DNA of 64,000 bases from positions 32,130,001-32,194,000 of the forward strand of contig NC_077243.1 in assembly GCF_947179165.1 (NCBI RefSeq), read 5' to 3'. Under the pieces are notes generated by a model that saw only the letters and a program-made list of their open reading frames with translations, did not search any database and was not told the origin of the DNA. Shown in pieces: positions 35,620 to 46,600 of the stretch. The first letter of the stretch is position 1, and the number at the start of each line of letters is the position of its first letter. The DNA is from Solanum dulcamara. Its lineage: Eukaryota; Streptophyta; Magnoliopsida; Solanales; Solanaceae. A program made the translations under genes and the position numbers.

Positions 35620-36285
35620 ATCCTCCTTCAATTGAATTTTGTGAGTGAAAATGCTAGGAGGAACGCCTATATTATTAGCAATAGTCCAACTAACAGCTTT
35701 CATATACCTTTGAAATACCTCCACCTATGTTGTAACTTGTCCTTCACTCAAATCTGCAATAATAATTACTTGCAAAGTGTTATGCTCACTAAGAAATACA
35801 TACTTCAGATTGATTGGCAATTTTTTGAGCTCAAGTACAGGCGGCTCCTCTATGGATGATTTTGCAGATTGAGTCGTCATGTTCTTCAAGTCATGATCAA
35901 GCTTCTTGGGAACATAGGTATGTCACCCGATACCCTACTAAGAATTTACAAACTCATCGCACCCGTCAATACCATTACTATCGAAATTCATGATTACAGA
36001 TGCTAAAGGTTCAACACCAAGTGTTTCCTCAATGGTCACATTAATGACACTCTTTACATCAATATTGAACACATACATCATGGTTATATCCTTTGGCTGC
36101 TTCATGGAGGCGCATCCATTGAACTTGATTTCTTCATTATTTAGTCTGAATGTAAGCTCTCCACGCTCTACATCTACCAATGCTTTGCCGGTCGCCAAAA
36201 ATGGTCTGCCCAAGATGATACGAACCTCAAGATCAACTTGATAATCTAGTATGACACAATCAATAAGGAAAATAAACCAGCCCAC
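35620..36285 (-). pseudogene. Element G protease C-terminal part and linker
   Basis: The open stretch 35938-36285 reads DYQVDLEVRIILGRPFLATG and KALVDVERGELTFRLNNEEI, the second half of the Athila protease, followed by an acidic linker. Sequence from 35620 to 35937 is the protease-RT linker, with stops. Confidence 0.82.
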
Positions 36286-36560
36286 TCACACCAACACATC
36301 ACATAAATTTCTACTAGTTGTTTCACAAATCTATCTGCCATCAATAGTCGCATAGAAGCCAGTTCAGGGGCTCTCAAGCCAAATTGTCTATAGATGGCTA
36401 GCTGCATTAAGTTGATGCTAGCTCCTAAATCACATAGAGCCCTTGCAAAATCGAAAGCACCAATGGTGTAAGGTATGGTGAATGCACTCAGATCTTTCTT
36501 CTTTTCAACCAAGGACCTTGGAGAAAAGGCGCTATAGTGACATAAATTTTTGGTTGGCTC
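36246..36560 (-). pseudogene. Element G aspartic protease N-terminal part
   Basis: The text reads KKKDLSAFTIPYTIGAFDFA, RALCDLGASINLMQLAIYRQ and MRLLMADRFVKQLVEIYV. D-L-G-A is the usual active-site form in the Athila clade. The frame shifts near 36280 into the second half. Homology stops just before the LTR of element H. Confidence 0.86.
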
Positions 36561-37325
36561 AACAAAAACTATTTGTCATGACCCAACCCCGTAGGCCGTG
36601 ATTGGGGTCCGACTTGGACCTCTGTATATATAACTATCAGATGTACTAATTGATATAAGAACTATATATAAGGACCCCGGTGGGTCATAGCAATTCCATG
36701 TACATTTAGCCACTTTCATTTGTATCTTATCATGAAAGGGTATGCAAGCCGACAAGGCTGCCATAACGTCTTAACATTTGCCATTCACCATGTGGACATA
36801 ACTGAACAGAACTTACACGTACAACCCATACACATGTCTATAGACCTTTAAGAATATTAAAAGTAATATATGGCAGGACAAGGCCCCCAACATACACCTG
36901 AATAAATAAATATATACATTAGAATATCAGTACTAAAAGCTGGGCTCCGGAATAGTGTAGCACCTCCAATATAGCTGAGTCGAAACCTTAAGCTGGCAGA
37001 TCCCTAAAATGAATATTTGTACCTACGGGTATGAAACACAGTCCCCTCCGAGGAAAGGGGGTTAGTACGATATATGTACTGAGTATATAAAGAATAACAT
37101 AACATAACTAAGCTAACAACTGAAGTAGGGATGCAGGAAACAAATATAGCAGTTAATAAATTTCTTTACATGCATCTTATGACATGAGGGCATGTATATC
37201 TTCCTTACATACCATACCTGGCCCGCTTTGGGACTTGGTGCTACAAGTGTATAACTATATTTTCACATGCATGCTATAGACTGTATCCTTCCCTTCAGTG
37301 AGGGACTCGGTAAAGCTATCATTTT

Positions 37326-38200
37326 ATCATGCATCATGCCCGGCCCTTCATGGGATGCGGTGAATCAACATTTCATCGTTTATCATGCTTGGCCCTTCAT
37401 GAGACGTGGTGAATAATCATTTCATCATATATCATGCCCGGCCCTTCATGGGATGCGGTGAATTAGCATTTCATCATTTATCATGCTCGGCCCTTCATGG
37501 GACACGATGAATAATCATTTCATCGTATATCATGCCCGGCCCTTCATAGGACGCGGTGAATCAGTATTTCATCATTTATCATACTCAGACCTTCATAGGA
37601 TGCGGTAAATAATCATTTCATCATATATCATGCCCGGCCTTTCATGGGATACGGTGAATAAGCATTTCATCATTTATCATACTCAGCTCTTCATGAGATG
37701 CAGTGAATAATCATTTCATCATATATCATATCTGGCTCTTCATGGGATGCGGTGAATCAGCATTTTATCGTTTATCATGCCTAGCCCTTCATGAGATGCG
37801 ATGAATAATCATTTTATCATATATCATGCCCGGCCCTTCATGGGATATGGTGAATTAGTATTTCATTGTTTATCATGCCCGTCCCTTCATGGGATATGGT
37901 GAATAATCATTTCATCATATATCATGCCCGACTCTTTATGGGATACGGTGAATAAATATTTCATCGTTTATCATGCCCAGCCTTTCATGGGATGCAGTGA
38001 ATAATCATTTCATCATATATCATGCTCGGCCCTTCATGGGAAGCGGTGAATCAGCATTTCATTATTTATCATGCCCGGACATTCATGGGATACGGTGAAT
38101 AATCATTTTATCATATATCATCCCCGGCCCTTCATGGGATGCGGTAAATAAGCATTTCATCATTTATCATGCATGGACCTTTATGGGATGCGGTGAATAA
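37326..38200. repeat. 49-bp tandem array, about 18 units, in left LTR of H
   Basis: Units spaced exactly 49 bp share CATGCCCGGCCCTTCATGGG and GCGGTGAAT. They alternate between two forms, one ending AGCATTTCATCRTTTA and one ending AATCATTTCATCATATA, so the repeating block is a 98-bp dimer. Units differ by many single changes. Confidence 0.93.
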
Positions 38201-40577
38201 TGTATTAGCAGTATGTGCTAGTGGAGTAGTGAATAAACATATGCAAATAAATTTATCATTTAAGGCTCAACGAAATGGCCAAATGAACCGTCACTTGGAA
38301 ACTAGGGTAGGAATCATCTCTAGATCTCTCTAGATGTCATTAGGGACTATGTCAACTGGAGACTCAACTTCATAGTCATATGTTACTATAGTATGAACCA
38401 TCTTATAGAAGTTCGAGTATTGCCTATCTCAGAGCCTTTTAAGCAGAGGAGCTTTTTCGTACCAATTATTATTCAATTGTATAGAAGACTTGAAGAATAG
38501 GAGCTTAACTCCTCTAAGAGCCTTAACAGCTATAAATGAACCAGAAACATGTATCAAGAAAGTGCCCAACAGCTTATGGAACCGAAGACATTTGTTATTG
38601 TAGGGTACTTTGGAATAAGAGCTTATATCTCCACTTACTATTCAACATATAAAAGACTCGAGAGTACTGGTTCGACCGCCTTTAGATTTTTAGCATTCAA
38701 ACGTGGATAAGAGTCATGAGTCGTGCTCGCTGCTTATGAATAGAGTTACCCCAAGCTTCATATACACATCTTTTAAAACCTATATCTAGGACATACCAAA
38801 AATAAAAGGGATGGGCTTTACATACATTTGAAACATGCCAAACCAAGGGAGAGATAGGCGTTACATACTTACTACTTCCCTTTATACAGAAGACTTGAGA
38901 GGCAATATCTCACTTATTGTAGGAGTTCTAACATCACAAAATAGGTCAGAGGCATGAATCATTCTCGAAGCTCTATGAATGGAACTATCCTCAGAGCACA
39001 TATAACATTCCACTTATACCTAAGATATTCCAAAAGAAAGAAAGCAATAAGTTTTACATACTTATGCCAAAAATATGCCAAAAGAAAGAAGGTAGCTTCA
39101 CATACCTCTTATCGATTGCTTTTAACCCATCTTGTCGCGTCGTCCTCTAAACCTATTTAACAAGAAGGTAACACTAATATTAATAACCTTTAATTTTCTA
39201 GCTTCTAAATCCATAACCAAGCACCCACAGGAATCAATTCCTTATCCGCCTTGCTCGACTAGTCTTTTAGTTAGTTAAGGAGTTGTGGAAATCGGGCAGC
39301 ATCTCTTTTATAACTTCTCCTATCCGAACTTTCAATTTAATCCCCAAACCTTAGCGGCCAACCAACAACAACAATCAGCATATCATATGCAATTAAAATT
39401 TGGCAACATTATGCAATACAAGCTTCCAACAACTCGCTTAAAATTATAAGACCAAAATAGGGTTTTTAGTCGCTATTTCGTAAATTCTTTAACCGTACAG
39501 AATGGAGGGTCATGTGGCTGCACCCATAAGCTCCCACACACCTTTTGTAACGTTTTCCATACCTGCAACATACAATAAAAGAACCTGAAAGCAAGCACAA
39601 CAGCCACAACACCCTACTCGACATTCGATTTAACTATGACGGCCTTAGTTTAGTTTGTTTCCAAAGTCAAGCATACTTGTGCAATTTTTACAGTTATAGC
39701 CACTTATAAGATGTGTAATACACTCCATAACCACACTATAAACTCCAAATTGAAATAAAAACCCTTACCTTACCCGAAATAGGCCAAAGCTTGCCAAAAT
39801 TCACCTCGGATGTTCTTCCAGTGCGGCTGAAACGTCGTGGCTTCTTGTTAACCTTTTGATGCTGATACACAGAAACTTTACATTATTAACACCTTCATAT
39901 AATTTACAAAACCTTACCAAAACGTGGTATAATATAACCAAGCTATACCTTTCTAAAACTTGCTAAAACTTGTCTCGGAAGTTCTGTTAACACGCTGAAA
40001 ATTAACAGACTGTTTGTATCTCTTCCTTGCTGCCCCAAAATGAGATTTTATGCTATTAAACACTGTCATGTAGCCATGGTATACCTTGAATAATTATTTC
40101 AAGGAAATAAATCGGAGGGCTTACCTTGCTTGACTAAATCTGTATCTCTCTCTCCATATTCTCTAAGTTTTTCTCCAATTTTTCGAAGTGTAAAGATGCT
40201 GAAAATAAGAACCTTAGTCATAAGATGACTAATATATAACCTTCCTTAGAGGGTGACATGTGGCAGCCCTTAAGGGTGATATGTGTCAAGCCCTTAGGCA
40301 GCCACGTCATCTCATGCAACCAATCCCAAGCCACCACATGGCAGGTGGGGGTCCACCCCAAGCAGGTGAGTCACCTACTTAGTCCAAATAGGTGCATCAC
40401 CTACTTGTCACTTGCTTGCTTTATTTTCGTGGATTCATAATCTCGTCTTACTTTAAGAGCCTATATATTCCTTGCTACTTAAGCTCGACGTATACTCAAG
40501 TAGCTTATTTATGTAAGACGTCCAAGTCAGTGGCGTACGTGAGTAAGTCGAGTCCTACAACCCATTACTTGGCCTCC

Positions 40578-40594
40578 AACTCCTTCCAGATTCT
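40578..40594. repeat. 17-bp target-site duplication, left copy
   Basis: AACTCCTTCCAGATTCT, repeated exactly at 41941-41957 around a poly(A)-tailed insertion. Confidence 0.88.
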
Positions 40595-41940
40595 GCAATA
40601 TCAAGACAGACCTGCAACAGATGGGCTACAGCTACAGCAACAGCAGTGGCAACAGGGTTGTTTTTCTTTGCAGATGCAGGGATTACAAAGTGCATGGTTT
40701 CACTTGTAGATGCAGCCAACAGCTACCATGCTACAACACCTGCAACAGCCCTCCTAGATTCTGCGCAGGCACACAAGAACCCTCCAATATCCAAGGCACC
40801 ATTTGTTAAACCTCCTTGCAGCAGCAGCACCCATCAACACTTATTATGGGAGTCTAATCTGGGAGGCCATTGTTCTTGTTTATGTGGTTGTTTATTTGTG
40901 TATGCAGGCTACTGGAACATCAAAAGCTGCAAAATACATGAAGCTACAGTTGTAGATATCATGCCACAGAGTGCTGAAGCTGAATTTGATTGGAAGCAAC
41001 AACAACTTCACAGCTGTGGAATGCAGCAGCTACAAACACCATCAACAAGAGGAGTTGCAACCAGCCACAGCACCTTGGAGCTCAGAAGATACAGCAGCAA
41101 CCTTACAACTACAACAATCCAACACCAACAATCTTCAACTTCCATCTACTTGCAATTGAGGAGCCCTCCAATGGGCACCACAAAACCCCCACACACTGGT
41201 TTGCTTCCTTGGCTATTTCCTTGTGCAGGTCCATAAAGAACCAAACAAAGGGAGACAGCAACCATTCATGCAGGGGCCTTCTTGCAGCAGCTCCAAATCA
41301 TGCAAAATGCAAGGAAAAACACCCAAGCAACTGCTCATGCCATGGCTGCATCATCTACAAGTTACAATTTGTTGCTTTTCAGTCACTCTTTTTCTCAACA
41401 ACAACTACAACGTTGCTGGTTACTATAGCTCCATCCTCCTTAGCTGATAATCATGATTGCGATGTTGTTGCATATTTCCTTTGGACTTACTTGGTACGAC
41501 AAGACGAAAAAGGGCAAAGAAGAAAAGAGTTTCTTCACCCCATGCGAGATAGAAGGTTCATATACTTGTTCTGCTTCAATTTAGCTATGTATTATACATA
41601 GTGCAGTTGAATAGGACTAGTGTAGGCTACTTTCTTGTTTTCTCATGGAAGGGGAGAGTCTCCCTCATTTATGCTTTCTTAGTCAACTTGTACTGGGAGG
41701 AGTCCTCTCATAGGTTTACTGCTTTCTAGTTATAGATAGCTCTTTATGCTACGGGGATGAGTTAGCCGACCTTAGTAGGTTAGCCGACTTATGAACCAAC
41801 ATAGGATCGGAGGTAAGGTTTATGCCCTACTCCTTGTATTTTCTGTTTTATTATTATGTTAAGGCTTGGGGGTGATGCTCAACCCTTGACTGTGCACGAT
41901 AGGTGGGAGCCTCGTGTAGGGTCTGTTCCCATAAAAAAAA
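40595..41940 (+). mobile_element. Poly(A)-tailed retroposon or retrocopy, 1346 bp
   Basis: A run of ten A (41933-41942, including the first two bases of the duplication) ends the insert and a perfect 17-bp duplication flanks it, the hallmarks of LINE-driven retroposition in plus orientation. The sequence is much richer in CAG/CAA/ACA than its surroundings. I see no LINE RT and no tRNA-like SINE head. Two overlapping open frames of 196 and 203 codons (40646-41236 and 40990-41601) lie inside, unrecognised. The 3' part (41600-41940) has no long frame and resembles a 3' untranslated region. It could be a retrocopy of a host transcript or an unnamed non-autonomous retroposon. Confidence 0.8.
40990..41601 (+). 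other. Unrecognised 203-codon open frame inside the retroposon
   Basis: The predicted product is rich in Asn, Gln, Thr, Ser and Cys (e.g. KIQQQPYNYNNPTPT, CKEKHPSNCSCHGC), with a hydrophobic stretch near its middle-to-late part (FQSLFFSTTTTTLLVTIAPS). It overlaps a 196-codon frame in another phase (40646-41236). The low-complexity CAG/CAA/ACA-rich DNA favours open frames in several phases, so coding is doubtful. No domain recognised. Confidence 0.25.
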
Positions 41941-41957
41941 AACTCCTTCCAGATTCT
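41941..41957. repeat. 17-bp target-site duplication, right copy
   Basis: Exact copy of 40578-40594, preceded by the poly(A) run. Confidence 0.88.
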
Positions 41958-42137
41958 TATAACCCTATTTCCAATCTTCCCTACTATTGGGGTATCTCAT
42001 TCTCCCCTCCTTAGAGTTATTTGATAGAGTTATAGATTATCCGACTCATATAATGACTTTTAAGAAACTTAAGAGCCTTCCCAGAAACTTAAGAAGCTTA
42101 AGAAGCATTCCAAGGTATCAAAGTATGGGGTGTAACA

Positions 42138-42151
42138 TCTTTCCCCCCTTT
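42138..42151 (-). other. Polypurine tract of element H
   Basis: AAAGGGGGGAAAGA on the minus strand, directly before the TGTTACACCCC LTR start. Confidence 0.82.
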
Positions 42152-42313
42152 AGAACATTCTTCCTTGAATGTGAACCAAAACCTTCCTTCGGATCTTATA
42201 CCGACTAAATGGAGAGTTCCGTTATCCCATTGCCATAACATATACTTTCATCGAGCAATCAATATCAGATTTCCAAAGTTTAGGATTACTTGTGTTTCAT
42301 TTCCTCTTTCATT

Positions 42314-42414
42314 TCTTGGGGGGGTCACCCATCCTAGTACTACTCTCGCCCAAGCATGCTTAAATTCAGAGTTCTAATGGGATCTGATGCGTTAGTGCTG
42401 GTATGATTGCATCC
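42314..42414 (-). pseudogene. 5S rRNA-derived sequence (about 100 of 120 nt)
   Basis: The minus strand begins GGATGCAATCATACCAGCAC, continues CAGATCCCATTAGAACTC and TTTAAGCATGCTTGGGCGAG, and reaches AGTAGTACTAGGATGGGTGA followed by CCCC. These are plant 5S rRNA blocks in order, with a small number of changes (e.g. GCGATC to GCAATC). The internal Pol III promoter region is largely kept, with the C box (GGATGGGTGACC) intact. The last 15-20 nt of 5S rRNA are replaced. It has the same strand as element H. Confidence 0.9.
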
Positions 42415-43604
42415 ATCCCTTATAGGATCTCATTTGAAGTTTAAGAGTTCCCATTTACATATGATAGCGCTAGTTGATTTTCTCTTATGCTTGTACTTCT
42501 CTTATCCACTTCCCCCCTTTAGGGTGTATCCATGTCATTGTCTGTTTATTTCTAACTTTCCAAATGCATATGAGTCATTTCCAACCTATTTAGTATACTG
42601 CGCTATTTCCATTTCTTCATTTAATCACCTATACTTTAGTTTACCCATGTACGAAACCTTAATACAATCATGAGGTACTTAGAATCCTCAATATACAGTA
42701 CCAACTCTAGTCTGAACACTAGTACTCGAGTAATATCCTTAATGTAGCAGTGCATTTAAAGCCACATCCTATTCATCCCAATCAGTAATTAGCTCCTTAC
42801 CGTTTATCTCGGTGTATCAACTCAGTCGGTGCCTTAATATGTCCTTCTATCCAAATCTAGGTGTCATCTCTAAATCATCTTCTTATGATCACAAGTATTT
42901 TCCAACTTCGTTTTACCATACCAGTATCGTCCTCCTAGTTACTATTGCCATCTAGTCAGTAATTAATGCATTTCTCGAGGTCAACCATACTCGCAGTTTA
43001 GTCAAATCTTATCATTATGGTGGACACGACCTTTCACGACATATTACAACCCTATAGCTCATTCTCTTTTTTTTTCTTAAAAAATTTTGGCAGAGTTTCT
43101 TCTGTATTTCTAACTATATCAAAATCTGCACGTAGAAAATACCAACAATGCCTCATAGGGCAAACATATTTATTCATATCATATCGCAGCCATACAGGGC
43201 ACCCAATATCAACAGTATGAAAATGGACTTACCTCGTATGTTCACTCAAACTGCACCTGTTGCACTTTCCTATTTACTTTCCCTTTTACTTTTCAACTTT
43301 ACATGTCAATCGTATTTCCACACCTTACCTGACATATCTCCTACGTTCCTTTGCTTACCTGCGTACCTTATAACTTTCAATATCGTCAGTTACTTTCTCC
43401 TATTGATGTTTTCCTTCTACTGAAATCACCGGTTAATATGAGGAATTTCATTTCCTAGGACTCGGCTCTATCGCACGATCTTAGATATGAAAGAAAGTAA
43501 TATCCTAAATATCTTGTAGCCTCCTATTTATATATGTGGTGGACAACAAACCGATAAATAAGACTCTACTAAACATGGTTTGTAGACATTCCAAGGATGA
43601 ACTA

Positions 43605-43615
43605 CTCTGATACCA
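43605..43615 (-). other. Primer-binding site of element H
   Basis: The minus strand reads TGGTATCAGAG, a match to the first 11 bases of the initiator-tRNA complement, 4 bp inside the right LTR. It is the best preserved such site in the window. Confidence 0.88.
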
Positions 43616-43619
43616 CTTC

Positions 43620-46600
43620 TATCATGACCCAACCCCATAGGCCATGATTGGGGTCCGGCCTGGACCCCCATATATATAACTATCAGATGTACCAATCGAT
43701 AAAACAACTATACATAAGAACCCCAGTGGGTCATAGCATTTCCATGTACATGTAACCGCTTTCATTTGTATCTTATCATGAAAGGGCGTACAAGCTGACA
43801 AGGCTGCCCTAATGTCTTAATATTTTCCATTCACCATGTGGACATAACTGAACAGAACTTAGACGTACAACCCACACATATATCTACAGACCTCTAAAAA
43901 TATTAACAGTAACATATGGTGGGACAGGGCCCCCGTCGTACCCCTGAATAAACAAATGTATACATTAGAAGATCAATACCAAAAGATGGGCTCCAGAACA
44001 GTGGAGCACCTCCGACATAGCTGAGTGGAAACCTTAAGCTGGCGAATCCCTGAAATAAATATTAGTACTTGCGGGCATGAAATGCAGCCCCCACGAGGAA
44101 AGGGGGATCAGTACGATATATGTACTGAGTATATAAAGCATAACATAACATAACTGAGCTAACAACTAGAGTAGGGATGCAGGAAACAAATATAATAGTT
44201 AAAAAAATTCTCTACCTGCATCTTATAACATGAAGGCATGTATATCTTCCTTATATACCATACCTGGCCCACTGTGGGACTTGGTACTACAAGTGTATCA
44301 CTATATTTTCACATACATGCTACAGATTGTATCCGTCTCTTTAGTGAAGGACTTGATGAAGTTTTCATTTCATCTTGTATCATGTCTGGCCCTTCATGGG
44401 ATGGGGTGAATAATCATTTCATCATATATCATGCCCGGTCCTTCATGGGACGCGGTGAATCAGCATTTCATCATTTATCATGTCCGTCCCTTCATGGGAT
44501 GCGATAAATAATCATTTCATCATATATCATGCCCAGCCCTTCATGAGAGGCGGTGAATCAGCATTTTATTGTTTGCCATATTTGGCCCTTCATGAGATGC
44601 GGTGAATAATCATTTCATTATATATCATGCCCAGCCCTTCATGGGATGCAGTGAATTAGCATTTCATCATTTATTATGCTTGGCCCTTCATGGGATGCGG
44701 TGAATAATTATTTTATCATATATCATGCCCAGCCCTTCATGGGACACGGTGAATAAGCATTTCATCATTAATCATGCCCGGCCCTTCATGGGATGTGGTG
44801 AATAATCATTTTATCATATATCATGCCCATCCCTTCATGGGACGCGGTGAATAATCATTTCATCATATATTATGCCCGGCCCTTCATGGGATGTGGTGAA
44901 TCAGCATTTCATCGTTTACCATGCCTGGCCTTTCATAGGATACGGTGAATAATCATTTCATCATATATCATGCCCGGCCCTTAATGGAATATGGTAAATA
45001 AGCATTTCATCATTTATCATGCCCGACCCTCCATTAGATACGGTGAATAATTATTTCATCATATATCATGTCCTGCCCTTCATAAAATGCGGTGAATCAG
45101 CATTTCATCATTTATCATGCCCGGCCCTTCATGGGATGTGGTGAATAATTATTTCATCATATATTATGCCTGGCCCTTCATGGGACGCGATAAATAATCA
45201 TTTTATCATTTATCATGCCCGACCCTTTATGGGACGCAATGAATAATGTATTAGTAGTATGCGCGAGCAGAGTAGTGAATAACTATATGCAAATAAATTT
45301 ATCATTTAAGGCTCAACGAAATGGTCAAATGAACTGTCACTTGGAAACTAGGGTAGGAATCATCTCCAGTACCCTCTAGATGCCATTAGGGACTATGTCA
45401 GCTGGAGCCTCAATTTTATAGTCATATGTTACTATAGTATGAACCATCTTATAGAAGTTCTATATTGGCTATCTCAGAGACTTTTAAACAGAGGAGCTTT
45501 TTCGTACCAATCATTATTCAATCGTATAGAAGATTTGAGGAATAAGAGCTTAACTATTTTAAGAGTCTTAACAGCTACAAGACAACCAGAAACATGTATC
45601 AAGGAAGTGCCCAACAGCTTATGGAACCGAGGACATTTGTTATTTTAGGGTCCTTAGGAATAAGAGCTTATATCTCCACTTACTATTCAACATATAAAAG
45701 ACTCGACAGTAGTGGATCGACCGCCTTTAGAGTTTTAGCATTCAGACGTGGATAACAGTCATGAGTCGTGCTCGTTGCTTATGAATAGAGTTACCCCAAA
45801 CTTCATATACACATCGTTCAAAACCTATATCTAGGATATGCCAAAAAGAAAAAGGTTGGGATTTACATACATTTGAAACATGCCAAACCAAGGGAGAGAT
45901 AGGCCTTACATACTTACTATTTCCCTTCATACAGAAGACTTGAGAGGCAATATCTCACTTACTGTAGGAGTTCTAACATCAGAAAATAGGTCAGAGGCAT
46001 GAATCATTCTCGAAGCTCTATGAATGGAATTATCCTCAAAGCACATATTACATTCCGCTTATAGCTAAGACATGCCAAAAGAAATAAAGCGATAAGCTTT
46101 ACATACTTATGCCAAAAACATGCCAAAAGTAAGAAGGTAGCTTCACATACCTCTTATCGGTTGCTTTTAAACCAGTTTGTCGCGTTGTCCTATGAACCTA
46201 TTTAACAATAAGGTAACACTAATATTAATAAACTTTAACTTTCTAGCTTCTAAATTCACAACCAATCACTCACATGAATCAATTTCTTATCCGCCTTGCT
46301 CGACTGGTCTCGACTAGTCTTTTAGTTAGTTAAGGAGTTGTGGAAATCGGGCAGCATCTTCTCTATAACTTCTCCTATCCGAACTTTTAATTTAATCCCC
46401 AAACCTTAGAAGCCAACCAAAAACAACAATCAGCATCTCATATGCAATTAAAATATGGCAACATTATGCAATACAAGCTTCCAACAACTCGCTTAAAATT
46501 ACGAGACCAAAATAGGATTTTTAGTCGCTATTTCATAAAATGTTTAACCGTACGGAATGGAGGGTCATTTGGATACAACCAGAAGCTCCCACATACCTTT

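Larger units (their letters stand above)
32801..36573 (-). mobile_element. Element G: Athila-type Ty3 element fragment
   Basis: Minus-strand protease, RT, RNase H and integrase remnants carry Athila-clade signatures ([40 protein letters not shown]). Two CTGATTTAATGTCG-CGGTATGAC-type repeats at about 32831 and 32919 follow pol, a phrase usual downstream of Athila pol. Gag and the 5' LTR are missing because element H begins at 36574. Confidence 0.87.
36574..42137 (-). repeat. 3' LTR of element H
   Basis: Plus-strand ends are TGTCATGACCC and GGGGTGTAACA; on the minus strand the LTR starts TGTTACACCCC after AAAGGGGGGAAAGA. It includes the 49-bp array (37326-38200) and a poly(A)-tailed insertion (40595-41940). 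The part 36574-40085 matches 43620-47146 of the other LTR with scattered substitutions. Confidence 0.82.
42138..43619 (-). other. Non-coding internal domain of element H
   Basis: The 1482 bp between the LTRs contain no gag, protease, RT or integrase text in six frames. The notable content is a 5S rRNA-like sequence at 42314-42414, 162 bp inside the polypurine tract. The region next to the primer-binding site (43480-43600) resembles the leaders of gypsy elements: TATTTATATATGTGG and AATAAGACTCTAC also occur near the primer sites of B, F and I. Confidence 0.75.

Noticed and set aside
36576..36764. Minus-strand 62-codon frame at the start of LTR H
   Set aside because: Chance frame in the LTR; the same region of the right LTR does not keep it open.
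37326..38200. CRISPR-like reading of the regular 49-bp repeats
   Set aside because: This is plant DNA; the units are tandem without unique spacers and sit in an LTR.
42314..42414. Functional 5S rRNA gene
   Set aside because: The 3' end is missing, substitutions are present and it is a single copy in a retroelement; annotated as 5S-derived only.
42165..43423. Several plus-strand frames of 60-90 codons in the interior of element H
   Set aside because: They are antisense to the element, overlap the 5S-like sequence in part, and show no domain or shared frame.
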